A DNA stretch of 64,000 bases, taken from assembly GCF_001190925.1 (NCBI RefSeq), contig NZ_CP011072.1, forward strand, positions 1,426,001 through 1,490,000. Direction: 5' to 3'. A program made the translations under genes and the position numbers. A model generated the notes under the pieces. The model saw only the letters and a list, made by a program, of their open reading frames with translations, was not told the DNA's origin and ran no database searches. Positions 36,733 to 45,220 of this stretch are shown one piece after another (position 1 is the first letter of the stretch; the number at the start of each line of letters is the position of its first letter). This stretch comes from Azoarcus sp. CIB (GTDB lineage: Bacteria > Pseudomonadota > Gammaproteobacteria > Burkholderiales > Rhodocyclaceae).

Positions 36733-39530
36733 TGCTCGAACGCTCCCTTCTTGAACTGGTCGGCGGGCAATACTTTTCCAGTGCGGGTCTGGCGAAGACG
36801 CTACTGGACTATCTCACCTGCACACCAGCTGCCAGCTGGGCTCCCGATTCGCTGACATCGCTACGCAAAGACTGCCGCGAAGCACTACTGTGCAGCATAG
36901 AGCAGGACCGCCCCCGACAGTTCCGCCGGGATGACCTGCGCCGGCTGACCGAAATGCTGACCAAGGAGTCGTTGTTTGTCAGTGGCGAACTGCCGCTGCT
37001 GGAGAAACTGTCCAACGAACTGCTGGTGCGGCATGGCGATTACCTGCACTACCGTGATACCGAGGTGCAGGCCTACGCCCGGCTGGCGGTTGATCTAGAC
37101 CCAGCGCTGTTGGCTGCCTGGCATTTAACCGGCTGGCTTGATGCATTGCCGGTACCCGGTGCCGACGCCATTTGCCGCGTACTCGACCACCAGACGCCGC
37201 TGTTTGCCCCGCTCCCCAACCCGGCGATGCCGCATGCCGAGGGACATGTGCACTTGGGTGGTGTGAGTGCCGCTGGGCTGATTCTGAGCGGGCAGTTGCT
37301 GGGCACACTGAAAACGAGCGAGAAGGAACATAAGGTGCTGCTGCGGCTGCGCCGCGTGCTGGGTGAGCTGCTGGGTTGGGCGCCCGCGGGCAGCAACTGG
37401 CTGACCGGCTCGGAAACCACTGACTGGCAAGCCCGTCTGCGCCAGGCCTGCCGCGACGAACCTAATCTGTCAGGTAAAGGTGATTCGTTGCCGGACTGGG
37501 ATCTTCTCGCAAAACATCATGCGCTCGCGGTGGCAGGTTCGCCGGAATGGCTGCTGGCTGAGCTGGCGCGGCGCGCCCTTGGGGCGGGCGGGTTGGAGCA
37601 TTGCTGGCTGTGGTTACTGGTGTTTCTACTGCGGCGTTACCGCGAGCCCGATACCCCGTCGTCGCTGCGCGTAGCCATCCTGTACCTGCTGAGTGAAACC
37701 ATGCAGCTGCGCCGCCTGCTGATCATGGACAACTTGGGCTTGACCCGCTTTGCCAAGGATTATTTCCCTAGGGCGTTGCGCAAAACAGCAACAAACCGAC
37801 ACTCTCGCTTCGCCAACCTGCGCCATCTGCTGGCCAGCCCAAATGATCTGTTGGAGGCCAAAGGCAGCCCAGAAGTCTTTGGCCCCGAGAGTGTTGCCGA
37901 ACTCGCCCAGCAACTCGGCCGCACTCTGGGCCAGCCGCTCCGCCCCCGGCTAGCGTTGACGACGGTTCCGCCCAGCCCCCCGGGGGCAGCTGAGCTGGGC
38001 TACCTGCGCGCACTGGAGCAATGGCAGTTCTGCGCACACTTTTCCCGCTCTGCTGACAAGGATGGTGAGGACGGCCAGCGGCGTGCGCCGGACATGGCCA
38101 AGCGGTGGCAGCAAGGCGAAAAGCTGCAGCAAAGCCTGCAGCGCACCGCCGGCTGGAATCGCCCTGAATTTCTTGGCGGCCGGCTAAATCCGTATTTCCG
38201 CTTTGAGCCGGCGCGCTGGCTGCGCGGACTGGACGTAGCCGGCAATGAAAACGATCTGCGGATCGAGTGGTTTGCCCCGCTGCTCCGTTGGCTGCGATTG
38301 GGGCTGAAGCCACATGGCCCGGACGCGCAACCCCGCAGCGGCTTTCACCTGAGCATTCATGCAGGTGAAGACTACGCCCACCCGCTCTCTGGCCTGCGTC
38401 ATGTGGACGAAACAGTTCGCTTTTGCGAGATGCGCGACGGCGACCGGCTGGGCCACGCGCTGGCGCTGGGTATCAAGCCCAAGCGCTGGGTGGCGCAACA
38501 CGGCGATATGGTACTGCCGGTGGACGAACATTTAGACAATCTGGTCTGGGCCTGGCACCACGCCACCCTGCTCAGCCGGCGCCTGCCGCTCGCCGGGCAG
38601 GTGCTTCCGCTTCTGGAGCAGCGCATCCGGCGTATGCAGCGCTATGGCGCCTGGCTGCACCCCCTGGAAATCAACCCCCGGCCGCGAGCTACGACCTCCG
38701 CGACAACCTATGCCCCGGCCGGTACGAGGAAGGAACATGAAAATCTGCGGCACTGGGTAAGCCCGCCCGACTGGCGTATCACCCCGGAATTGCTGCTCCA
38801 GGCCTGGCTGCTGCGCCGCAATTGCCATTACCGCCTGAGCAAGATCGGCGCGAACCCGGTACTGGGAGCAAAGGAACAGCACGCGGTGCCCGATTTGGCG
38901 CGGCTGCAACATGCAGGCACAGATACTGAAGACTGGACGCCGGAGACGCTGTATCGGCGGCGCCACGCGCACCTGGCTCTCGGCAATGCCTCGCCATTTC
39001 TGGTGGTGGTGCGCGAGCAGCCCAACGATCGCTGCCACGCCGAACTGGATCGCGCGCCGGAAGAGCCGAACGAGGCGCTGCTGTACGACAGCGATAGTCC
39101 GGAAGAACTGCGCTTCATGCATGCGTTGCAGGATTATCTGTTGCACGAGTATGACCGCAAGGGCCTGATCATTGAGACCAACCCGACCTCAAATGTTTAC
39201 ATCGCCCGGGTCGGCAAGCACAGTGAGCACCCGATCTTCCGCTGGAACCCGCCCGACGAATCCACACTGGCCTTCGGTGGCCGGCACAACCGCCACGGCC
39301 TGCGCAGCGGTCCGATTCGTGTTCTCGTGAATACCGACGACCCTGGCATCATGCCCACCACACTGCGTACCGAATTTGCGCTGCTGCGCGAAGCCGCCAT
39401 CGAGCGCGGCATCGCCCGCACGGTGGCTGAGGATTGGCTGGAGCGTCTGCGTCGCTATGGCGTGGAGCAATTTCATCGTCACCACCAGCCAGTATTCACG
39501 CTGGAAGCGGCCGATGAGCTGTTCACATGA
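36732..39530 (+). CDS. rdrB: RADAR adenosine-deaminase-family protein RdrB
   Basis: 932-aa protein with a split adenosine-deaminase core. AEGHVHLGG gives the metal pair His172-x-His174, LSIHAGEDYAHPLSGLRHVDE carries the ADA-type His543 and Glu546 (HAGE), RLGHALALGI follows, and NTDDPGIMPT has Asp869-Asp870. All expected zinc and catalytic positions look intact. RADAR RdrB deaminates adenosine in RNA and/or adenine nucleotides during infection, arresting the phage or cell. It starts one base inside rdrA (TGATG), implying fixed stoichiometry. No third RADAR accessory gene follows; 506 nt of non-coding DNA does. Confidence 0.9.
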   Translation: MLERSLLELVGGQYFSSAGLAKTLLDYLTCTPAASWAPDSLTSLRKDCREALLCSIEQDRPRQFRRDDLRRLTEMLTKESLFVSGELPLLEKLSNELLVRHGDYLHYRDTEVQAYARLAVDLDPALLAAWHLTGWLDALPVPGADAICRVLDHQTPLFAPLPNPAMPHAEGHVHLGGVSAAGLILSGQLLGTLKTSEKEHKVLLRLRRVLGELLGWAPAGSNWLTGSETTDWQARLRQACRDEPNLSGKGDSLPDWDLLAKHHALAVAGSPEWLLAELARRALGAGGLEHCWLWLLVFLLRRYREPDTPSSLRVAILYLLSETMQLRRLLIMDNLGLTRFAKDYFPRALRKTATNRHSRFANLRHLLASPNDLLEAKGSPEVFGPESVAELAQQLGRTLGQPLRPRLALTTVPPSPPGAAELGYLRALEQWQFCAHFSRSADKDGEDGQRRAPDMAKRWQQGEKLQQSLQRTAGWNRPEFLGGRLNPYFRFEPARWLRGLDVAGNENDLRIEWFAPLLRWLRLGLKPHGPDAQPRSGFHLSIHAGEDYAHPLSGLRHVDETVRFCEMRDGDRLGHALALGIKPKRWVAQHGDMVLPVDEHLDNLVWAWHHATLLSRRLPLAGQVLPLLEQRIRRMQRYGAWLHPLEINPRPRATTSATTYAPAGTRKEHENLRHWVSPPDWRITPELLLQAWLLRRNCHYRLSKIGANPVLGAKEQHAVPDLARLQHAGTDTEDWTPETLYRRRHAHLALGNASPFLVVVREQPNDRCHAELDRAPEEPNEALLYDSDSPEELRFMHALQDYLLHEYDRKGLIIETNPTSNVYIARVGKHSEHPIFRWNPPDESTLAFGGRHNRHGLRSGPIRVLVNTDDPGIMPTTLRTEFALLREAAIERGIARTVAEDWLERLRRYGVEQFHRHHQPVFTLEAADELFT

Positions 39531-40036
39531 CATACACTTCAGATGGTCCGAAATTCAGGCAAGAGCTGTCGTTGCGTTCTGCTCAGCAGTAAGGCGGCTT
39601 TGGGCGAGGGTTTATCAGCGACGGGTCACCGGAAACGACAGCTGTGCTCGGCTTCCTGACTTTCGAACAATGACTCATCATCCGGCAGCTTGGGGTCCGG
39701 TCCGGCTGTAGCCCGACATGACAAGCGGTCAATGAGCTCCCTCAGCGCCTGAACGGCAGGTGAGCGTCGCATTGCCGCCCGACACGCATCAGGCCAACTG
39801 CTGGCCAGGCCGACGACCTGTAGTTCATGGAAGGTCCACCGGTTAAATCCGCATCAGAAACCTGCCGTGCAGGTCGTTCACGTCGTGCAGGGCTGGATTG
39901 CTGCGGTGGGTCGACAACGGGCTACGGACCAACCTGAAAAGATCGGGCCTGTTTGATAGCGTCGGACCATGACATGATTCGCTTGCAGATCCCGCGGGAT
40001 CTGGCGTATCACACGACGTGATTCAGCCGTTCTTCC
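39531..40036. other. Gene-poor right flank of the RADAR locus
   Basis: 506 nt without a supported gene. It contains a perfect 10-bp inverted repeat, AGCTGTCGTT (39564-39573) and AACGACAGCT (39634-39643), 60 nt apart, beginning 33 nt after the rdrB stop. It may be a processed 3' structure or an old element end. Confidence 0.4.
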
Positions 40037-40402
40037 ATGACACTCGACGGAGATCCCTTGAATACTTGCGTACCAAATGCCAGCCGAAAGTCGCAAATCG
40101 ATGAAGTTCTTCTTAAGCTTCCTGGCGTCAGAGCAAGGAAGATCAGCGGACTTGACGCCTACTTTGTCGACGACAAGATGTTCGCCTGCATAAGCGGCAC
40201 CGGCGTCGGACTACGCGTGCCTGCCACCACCGCGATCGAGTTGCAGTTCTCAAGGGGCGACGTCGTCCCATTTCAACCCGGAGGCATGGCAAGTTCGAGG
40301 GAATGGATTCAAATCGACCGGGCCGACGCGGCAGACTACGAGCAAGATATTGAACTGTTCCGCGCCTCGCTTGAGTTCGTGAAGGGCGCGCGGACGCGGT
40401 AA
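40037..40402 (+). CDS. TfoX N-terminal-like domain protein
   Basis: Up to 121 aa. The pattern GLDAYFVDDKMFACISGTGVGLRVP followed by DVVPFQPGGMASSREWIQID and a helical end fits the TfoX_N/YjbR-like fold, small proteins of unclear function sometimes linked to competence regulation. ATG 40037 gives the full length; TTG 40058 has GGAG 5 nt upstream and may be the true start. It lies between the RADAR flank and a tyrR remnant, so it belongs to the rearranged segment. Confidence 0.65.
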   Translation: MTLDGDPLNTCVPNASRKSQIDEVLLKLPGVRARKISGLDAYFVDDKMFACISGTGVGLRVPATTAIELQFSRGDVVPFQPGGMASSREWIQIDRADAADYEQDIELFRASLEFVKGARTR

Positions 40403-40434
40403 TTTACCGGCCCCGCAGGGGGAGTAGCGGCTTT

Positions 40435-40705
40435 CGACAGCTGGAACGTGATCTTCCGCGCCGTGACGATGTCGGAACGGCTGGTGATCGGCGCCGACGA
40501 CCTGGAACTTGCGCAAGCGTCAAACCCCGCCGTGCAAGGCATGACCGGAGAAGTCACGACGCTTGAACAGGCGGTCGCCGACTTCGAGAAGAACCTGTTG
40601 CAGCGCCTGTATGGCGACTTTCCGTCCAGCCGGCGACTGGCCAAGCGGCTCGGCGCCTCGCACTCGGCAATTGCCGCCCGCCTGCGTCGCTACGGGATCT
40701 GCTGA
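40435..40705 (+). pseudogene. C-terminal remnant of a TyrR-type regulator
   Basis: It reads nearly the same as the last ~90 residues of the intact regulator at 27857-29386: NVIFRAVTMSERLVIGADDLELAQASNP, then EVTTLEQAVADFEKNLLQ and SSRRLAKRLGASHSAIAARLRRYG. The upstream AAA+, PAS and ACT parts are missing. At the left edge a 2-base loss relative to the intact gene (CGACAGCTGG-AACGTG) shifts the frame. A helix-turn-helix fragment could still be made from an internal start but probably is not functional. Confidence 0.85.
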
Positions 40706-40777
40706 TGCAGCTGGCGCACACGGGCGAGAACCGGACAATTCCGATTCGGAATCCGCACGGTTTTCACGGCCGTGCCG

Positions 40778-41731
40778 TTATGGTTGCACTGCCCGGGTAT
40801 CCGTCGTCTCCGCATCCGCGGTCAGCATCTGCGCAATGTCCGGATCGCGGCTGAACGCTTCCGAAAAGTAGTTCACGAAACTGTTCACCTTCAGCGACGG
40901 CCGCCGGGCTGGCTGGAAGACGACGTTCAGGGGCAGGGGAGGCGCGCGGTAGCGGGTGAGGATGGGTTTGACGCGGCCGGCGCGCAGGTCGTCGCCGAAA
41001 ACCCAGATTGGTGAGTAGCTGATGCCGAGCCCTTCGCAGACGGCCTGGCGGATGGCTTCGGAGCTGTTGGACTGGAAGTTGCCGTCGACGCGGACGGTGT
41101 GCAGCCGGTCGTCGGCGTCGAGGTAGGACCACTCGTTGATGGCCGTGAGGCCCGTGTAGACGAGGCAGTTGTGCCGCGGCAGCTCATCGAGGCGTTGCGG
41201 CTCGCCGTGCCGCTCAAGATAGGCGGGGGAGGCGAGGGTGGCGCGATGGGCTGAGCCGATGCGACGGGCGATCAGTCGGCTGTCCTTGAGTTCGCCGACG
41301 CGGAAGGCGACGTCGATGCCGGCCGCGACCAGGTCGACGAAGCCGTCGTCGAGTTGCAGGTGGAGCTTGATCTTCGGATGGCGCGCATAGAAGGCCGCCA
41401 GGCGGGGCACGATGTGCAGGCGGCCGAAGGCGACGGGGGCGGCGACGCGCAGGACGCCGGAGATCTCGTGCTCCACGCGGTGCACCTCGAGATGCGCTTC
41501 TTCCAGCGTGTCGAGCACCTGCCGGCAGCGCTCGTAGTAGAGCTGGCCCGCTTCGGTGAGCGAGTGGCTGCGCGAGGAGCGGACGAGGAGGGGTGCGCCG
41601 ACGAGCTTTTCGAGGGCCTGCACCTGCTTGCTGACGGCCGACTGTGTGGTGTGCGCTTCGCGCGCGACGGCCGAGAAATTGCCCGTCTCGACGACGCGGA
41701 CGAAGGTCTCCATCAGGCGCATGCGATCCAT
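40778..41731 (-). CDS. LysR family transcriptional regulator
   Basis: 317 aa, with an N-terminal winged helix-turn-helix (METFVRVVETGNFSAVAREAHTTQSAVSKQVQALEKLVG) and a periplasmic-binding-like effector domain. CAGGAG precedes ATG 41731. It diverges from an old-yellow-enzyme gene; a palindrome in the 144-nt gap (41745-41761) is a likely target. The inducer is probably an electrophile or quinone reduced by the neighbouring enzyme (inference). Confidence 0.92.
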   Translation of the reverse strand: MDRMRLMETFVRVVETGNFSAVAREAHTTQSAVSKQVQALEKLVGAPLLVRSSRSHSLTEAGQLYYERCRQVLDTLEEAHLEVHRVEHEISGVLRVAAPVAFGRLHIVPRLAAFYARHPKIKLHLQLDDGFVDLVAAGIDVAFRVGELKDSRLIARRIGSAHRATLASPAYLERHGEPQRLDELPRHNCLVYTGLTAINEWSYLDADDRLHTVRVDGNFQSNSSEAIRQAVCEGLGISYSPIWVFGDDLRAGRVKPILTRYRAPPLPLNVVFQPARRPSLKVNSFVNYFSEAFSRDPDIAQMLTADAETTDTRAVQP

Positions 41732-41744
41732 GGCGGCTCCTGAC

Positions 41745-41761
41745 TATTCCTGTTGGGAATA
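41745..41761. promoter_or_regulatory. LysR-type palindrome
   Basis: TATTCCTGTTGGGAATA has 6-bp arms (TATTCC/GGAATA) around TGTTG and fits the T-N11-A LysR pattern. It sits 14 nt from the lysR start and 115 nt from the reductase start. Confidence 0.55.
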
Positions 41762-41875
41762 GATGCTATCACCGATTCGGGCTACTCCATTGGATCAGGC
41801 ATGGACATAATCGTGGCAAGTCGATCAGGCGACTGATCCCGTTCCCGATTGCGATTCACGAAGGAAGCCCGACCC

Positions 41876-42976
41876 ATGAACACTACCCGCAAGCTTTTCC
41901 AGCCCGCCCGCATCGGCGACATCGAGGTCGCCAACCGCGTCGTGATGGCGCCGCTGACGCGCAGCCGCGCCGACGAGGCCGCCGGCGACATCCCCGGCAG
42001 CACGATGAACGTCGAGTACTACCGCCAGCGCAGCAACGCGGGCCTGATCATCAGCGAGGGCACGCAGGTATCGCCGGTGGGCAAGGGCTACATGGCGACG
42101 CCGGGCATCTATTCGGATGCGCAGGTCGAGGGCTGGAAGGCGATCACGCAGGCGGTACACGAAGCCGGCTCGAAGATCGTCGCGCAGATCTGGCACGTCG
42201 GGCGCATCACGCACCCGGACCTCACGGGTGGTGCCCAGCCGGTTGGCCCGTCGGCGGTGAAGCCCAAGGTCGTGGCCTACACGCACAACGGCAAGGTCGA
42301 GGTGCCGGAACCGCGAGCGTTGAGCGTCGAGGAGATCGCCGAGGTCGTGCAGGAATTCCGGCGTGCCGCCGCGAACGCGATCCGCGCGGGCTTCGACGGC
42401 GTAGAGATCCACGGCGCCAACGGCTATCTGGTCGATCAGTTCCTGCGCGATGGCGCGAACCGGCGCACCGACCAGTACGGCGGCTCGGTGGAGAACCGTA
42501 CCCGCTTCGCGCTCGAAGTGATCGACGCGGTGATCGCCGAGGTCGGCGCGGGCCGCGTCGGCATCCGCCTGTCGCCGGTCACCCCCGCGAACGACCTGTC
42601 CGACAGCAACCCGCAGGCGGTGTTCGGCCATCTCGTCGAGGAATTGAACAAGCGCGGCATCGCGTTCATCCATTTCGTGGAAGGCGCCACCGGCGGTCCG
42701 CGCGACGTACCGGGCTTCGACTTCGCATGGGCGCGCCGGACGTTCAAGGGCACCTACATCGCCAACAACGGCTACGACGGTGCGATGGCGGTCGAGGCCG
42801 TGGAATCGGGCCGGGCCGATGCGGTGGCTTTCGGCCGGCTGTTCATCGCGAATCCCGACCTGGTGCCGCGCCTGAAGCGCAATGCGCCGCTCAACACGCC
42901 GAACCCGAAGACCTTCTACGCGCCCGGACCGGAAGGCTATATCGACTACCCGGCGTTGGAGGCGGTCGCGGCGTAA
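41876..42976 (+). CDS. Old yellow enzyme family alkene reductase (NemA-like)
   Basis: 366-aa FMN-dependent ene-reductase acting on N-ethylmaleimide-type alkenes, nitrate esters or quinones. VVMAPLTRSRA, IWHVGRITHPD, the active-site HGANGYLVDQFLRDGANRRTDQYGG and GRLFIANPDLV are all family blocks; the His-x2-Asn substrate pair is intact. ATG 41876 is 8 nt after AAGGAAG. Probably induced by the divergent LysR protein. Confidence 0.92.
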   Translation: MNTTRKLFQPARIGDIEVANRVVMAPLTRSRADEAAGDIPGSTMNVEYYRQRSNAGLIISEGTQVSPVGKGYMATPGIYSDAQVEGWKAITQAVHEAGSKIVAQIWHVGRITHPDLTGGAQPVGPSAVKPKVVAYTHNGKVEVPEPRALSVEEIAEVVQEFRRAAANAIRAGFDGVEIHGANGYLVDQFLRDGANRRTDQYGGSVENRTRFALEVIDAVIAEVGAGRVGIRLSPVTPANDLSDSNPQAVFGHLVEELNKRGIAFIHFVEGATGGPRDVPGFDFAWARRTFKGTYIANNGYDGAMAVEAVESGRADAVAFGRLFIANPDLVPRLKRNAPLNTPNPKTFYAPGPEGYIDYPALEAVAA

Positions 42977-43145
42977 CCCTGCGGGCCGCACGGTGGTAAT
43001 CTGGCCATAGCCTCTGCGGGAATGGCACATCGCGGAACGCGCGGCGCGGGTCGTTCGCCCCTTCGCCGTGCGCGCGAGTGCGAGGAAGATCCCTTGTCGC
43101 GGCCGGATTCCGCCCGGTCACGCAGCCCATCACGGCGCACCGCGA

Positions 43146-43877
43146 ATGATCGAGCCCCTTCTCCTGACGACCGTGCGCATCGTCACCTTCGATGGCCAGC
43201 GGCAACTGACCAATGCCAGCGGATTCTTCTTCGGGGACGATCAGCGCCTCTTCCTCGTCACGAGCGGGCACGTGCTATTCGACAAGCCCGCCCGGCACTT
43301 CCCGGACCGGATCGAACTGGAGCTGCACAACAACCCGGACAATCTCGCGGAATCGACGGGTTTTTCGATACCTCTTTATCGCGATGGCCGGAGCCTGTGG
43401 CGCCAGGGGTTCGACGCAGCGGGCGGCATCGATGTGGCGGTCGTCGAGATCGATCGCGGGGCGTTGCCTGCGACCACCGTTTATCGCGCCTTCACGCAGG
43501 CGCATCTGCCGGGCCGGCTCGATCACGTTGAAATCGGCACCTCGCTGCTGATCGTAGGCTTTCCGCTCGGCTTTCACGACACCTTGCACCACATGCCGGT
43601 GGTGCGTCAGGCGGTCGTGGCATCGTCGTTCGGATTGCGTTTCCAGGGGGAGGGCTATTTTCTTACGGATGCGCGCACCCACCGTGGCACCAGCGGTGCG
43701 CCCGTGGTCATGCGCGTGGCCAATCCGCCTCCCGACTTTGGCGATCTGCCGTGGATGCTGCTCGGTGTGCATTCGGCCCGGCTCGATGTCGGCACGCGCG
43801 ATCTCCAGCTCGACGAGGCACTGGGTCTGAACTGCGCCTGGTACCCGGATATTCTGCTAACGTTGGTCCAGTCCTGA
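43146..43877 (+). CDS. Trypsin-like serine protease domain protein
   Basis: 243 aa with a chymotrypsin-fold triad: His in LVTSGHVLFD, Asp in GGIDVAVVEID, Ser in THRGTSGAPVV. There is no clear signal peptide and no PDZ domain, unlike DegP, so it may be cytoplasmic. It resembles the small peptidase proteins found near signalling or defence genes. The ATG 43146 start is supported by domain position more than by a ribosome site. Confidence 0.75.
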   Translation: MIEPLLLTTVRIVTFDGQRQLTNASGFFFGDDQRLFLVTSGHVLFDKPARHFPDRIELELHNNPDNLAESTGFSIPLYRDGRSLWRQGFDAAGGIDVAVVEIDRGALPATTVYRAFTQAHLPGRLDHVEIGTSLLIVGFPLGFHDTLHHMPVVRQAVVASSFGLRFQGEGYFLTDARTHRGTSGAPVVMRVANPPPDFGDLPWMLLGVHSARLDVGTRDLQLDEALGLNCAWYPDILLTLVQS

Positions 43878-43957
43878 CTGCTTGCAGGCGCCGGCGGGTC
43901 GTTCATGCCGGCCTTTGTCGCTCGACGTCGCAGGGCAATCACTGAGGGAGAACTGCG

Positions 43958-45046
43958 ATGGCACAGGGACCAGCGGAGAGTTCCGTGGTGCTGCGACGCC
44001 TGCTTGCCCTTGCGCGTGATTTCTTGCAGGCCCCCGACCTGGGGGGAATCCTCGAACTGGCGGGGCGGGCCATCCCGGACCTTCTCCATTCGGACGGGAG
44101 CCTTTTGCTCGTGCATGACGGCGAGCGCGAGTTCGTCACGGAGTTCGGCCGTCACCGCAGGCCCATGCCGACGCCGGAAGCGTCGGCGTTGCTGCGACAT
44201 GCGCGACGCGCCATGGCCGACCGGACGCCGATCCTGCTTCCCGAGATTGCGCCGGATTCCGGCATGCGTGAGGACGAACTCACTGCGTTGGGCATTGCGA
44301 GCCTGATTGCATACCCGTTTCCGCCGGTCAGGCCCGTGGGGGCGCTGGTGTCGGTGTGGTATCGACAGGGGTACCGGAAGGAGCTCGCACGCCTGATTCC
44401 GACCCTGCGCCTGCTCGGCGAGATCACCGGAGCGGCTCTCGGCAATGTTAGCTCCCGGAAGATGCTCGAAGACCGCATCGTCACAAAGTCGAGCGAGATT
44501 GAAGAGGCCGCCCGTCTTCACGCGGTCGAGTTGCTGAGGCGGGACTCCGTGGAAGAGGAAATCCACAGGATCTCGGTGACGGACGTGATGACCGGCCTCC
44601 TGAACCGGCGAGGTTTTTTCCTTCACGCCGAACGTAGTTACAAGCTTGCCCGCCGCCAGCAGGTGCCAAGCGTCCTTGTGTTCATCGATATCGATGGCTT
44701 GAAGGCAATCAACGACGCATATGGGCACGATGTCGGCGATGACCTCATCGAGGATATGGGGCACATACTGCGGAAATGCTTTCGTGACGCCGACGTGCTT
44801 GCCCGTATCGGTGGCGACGAGTTTGCCGTGTTCACGATCGATACGTCGCAGCCGGACGTGCTCCTGGCCCGGATGCAGCAAAGCCTCGCGGACTATACGC
44901 TGCGATCGGACTGTCCCTACCGGATCTCGTTCAGCACCGGAATCGTGCAGTGTGACCCGGCGTCCGAACTGAGCCTCTCCGACCATCTCCTTCGGGCGGA
45001 CCAGTTGATGTATGCCCAGAAACGGAAGCGGTTCCCCGAGAGCTGA
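43958..45046 (+). CDS. GAF-GGDEF diguanylate cyclase
   Basis: 362-aa cytoplasmic protein. A GAF-like sensor (residues ~15-165) and a short coiled segment lead to a GGDEF domain (SVTDVMTGLLNRRGFF, then ARIGGDEFAVF, motif at ~285). The inhibitory I-site RxxD is present as RDAD five residues before GGDEF, so product inhibition is expected. It makes cyclic di-GMP, with the HD-GYP enzyme at 59017 as a possible opposite activity. GGGAG precedes ATG 43958. Confidence 0.9.
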   Translation: MAQGPAESSVVLRRLLALARDFLQAPDLGGILELAGRAIPDLLHSDGSLLLVHDGEREFVTEFGRHRRPMPTPEASALLRHARRAMADRTPILLPEIAPDSGMREDELTALGIASLIAYPFPPVRPVGALVSVWYRQGYRKELARLIPTLRLLGEITGAALGNVSSRKMLEDRIVTKSSEIEEAARLHAVELLRRDSVEEEIHRISVTDVMTGLLNRRGFFLHAERSYKLARRQQVPSVLVFIDIDGLKAINDAYGHDVGDDLIEDMGHILRKCFRDADVLARIGGDEFAVFTIDTSQPDVLLARMQQSLADYTLRSDCPYRISFSTGIVQCDPASELSLSDHLLRADQLMYAQKRKRFPES

Positions 45047-45135
45047 AACGCCGATCGGGGTGAGAGCGTGATCGGCGTTCGCGCGCTCGCGCATTGAACA
45101 GCGAGACCACGAGCCGGCTGCGCTCGGTTTTGAGT

Positions 45136-45178
45136 TTGTGAATAGCAAATCGGTTGCGTATAGACGAATTTGTGTCTA
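45136..45178 (+). promoter_or_regulatory. Promoter and dyad before the MBL-FMO-FAH-AacS run
   Basis: TTGTGA (45136-45141), a 17-bp spacer and TATAGA (45159-45164) make a candidate sigma70 promoter. The inverted repeat TAGAC (45161-45165)/GTCTA (45174-45178) overlaps the -10 box and start site and could be a repressor operator. The leader to ATG 45221 would be about 50 nt. Confidence 0.5.
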
Positions 45179-45220
45179 GGATTCATATCGTCCACCCATC
45201 CCGACAGAGACCCCAAAATC

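Noticed and set aside
36732-39530. Interpretation of rdrB as an ordinary housekeeping adenosine deaminase
   Set aside because: It is about 930 residues instead of ~340, has large insertions between the HxH and HAGE motifs, and overlaps an RdrA-like NTPase gene.
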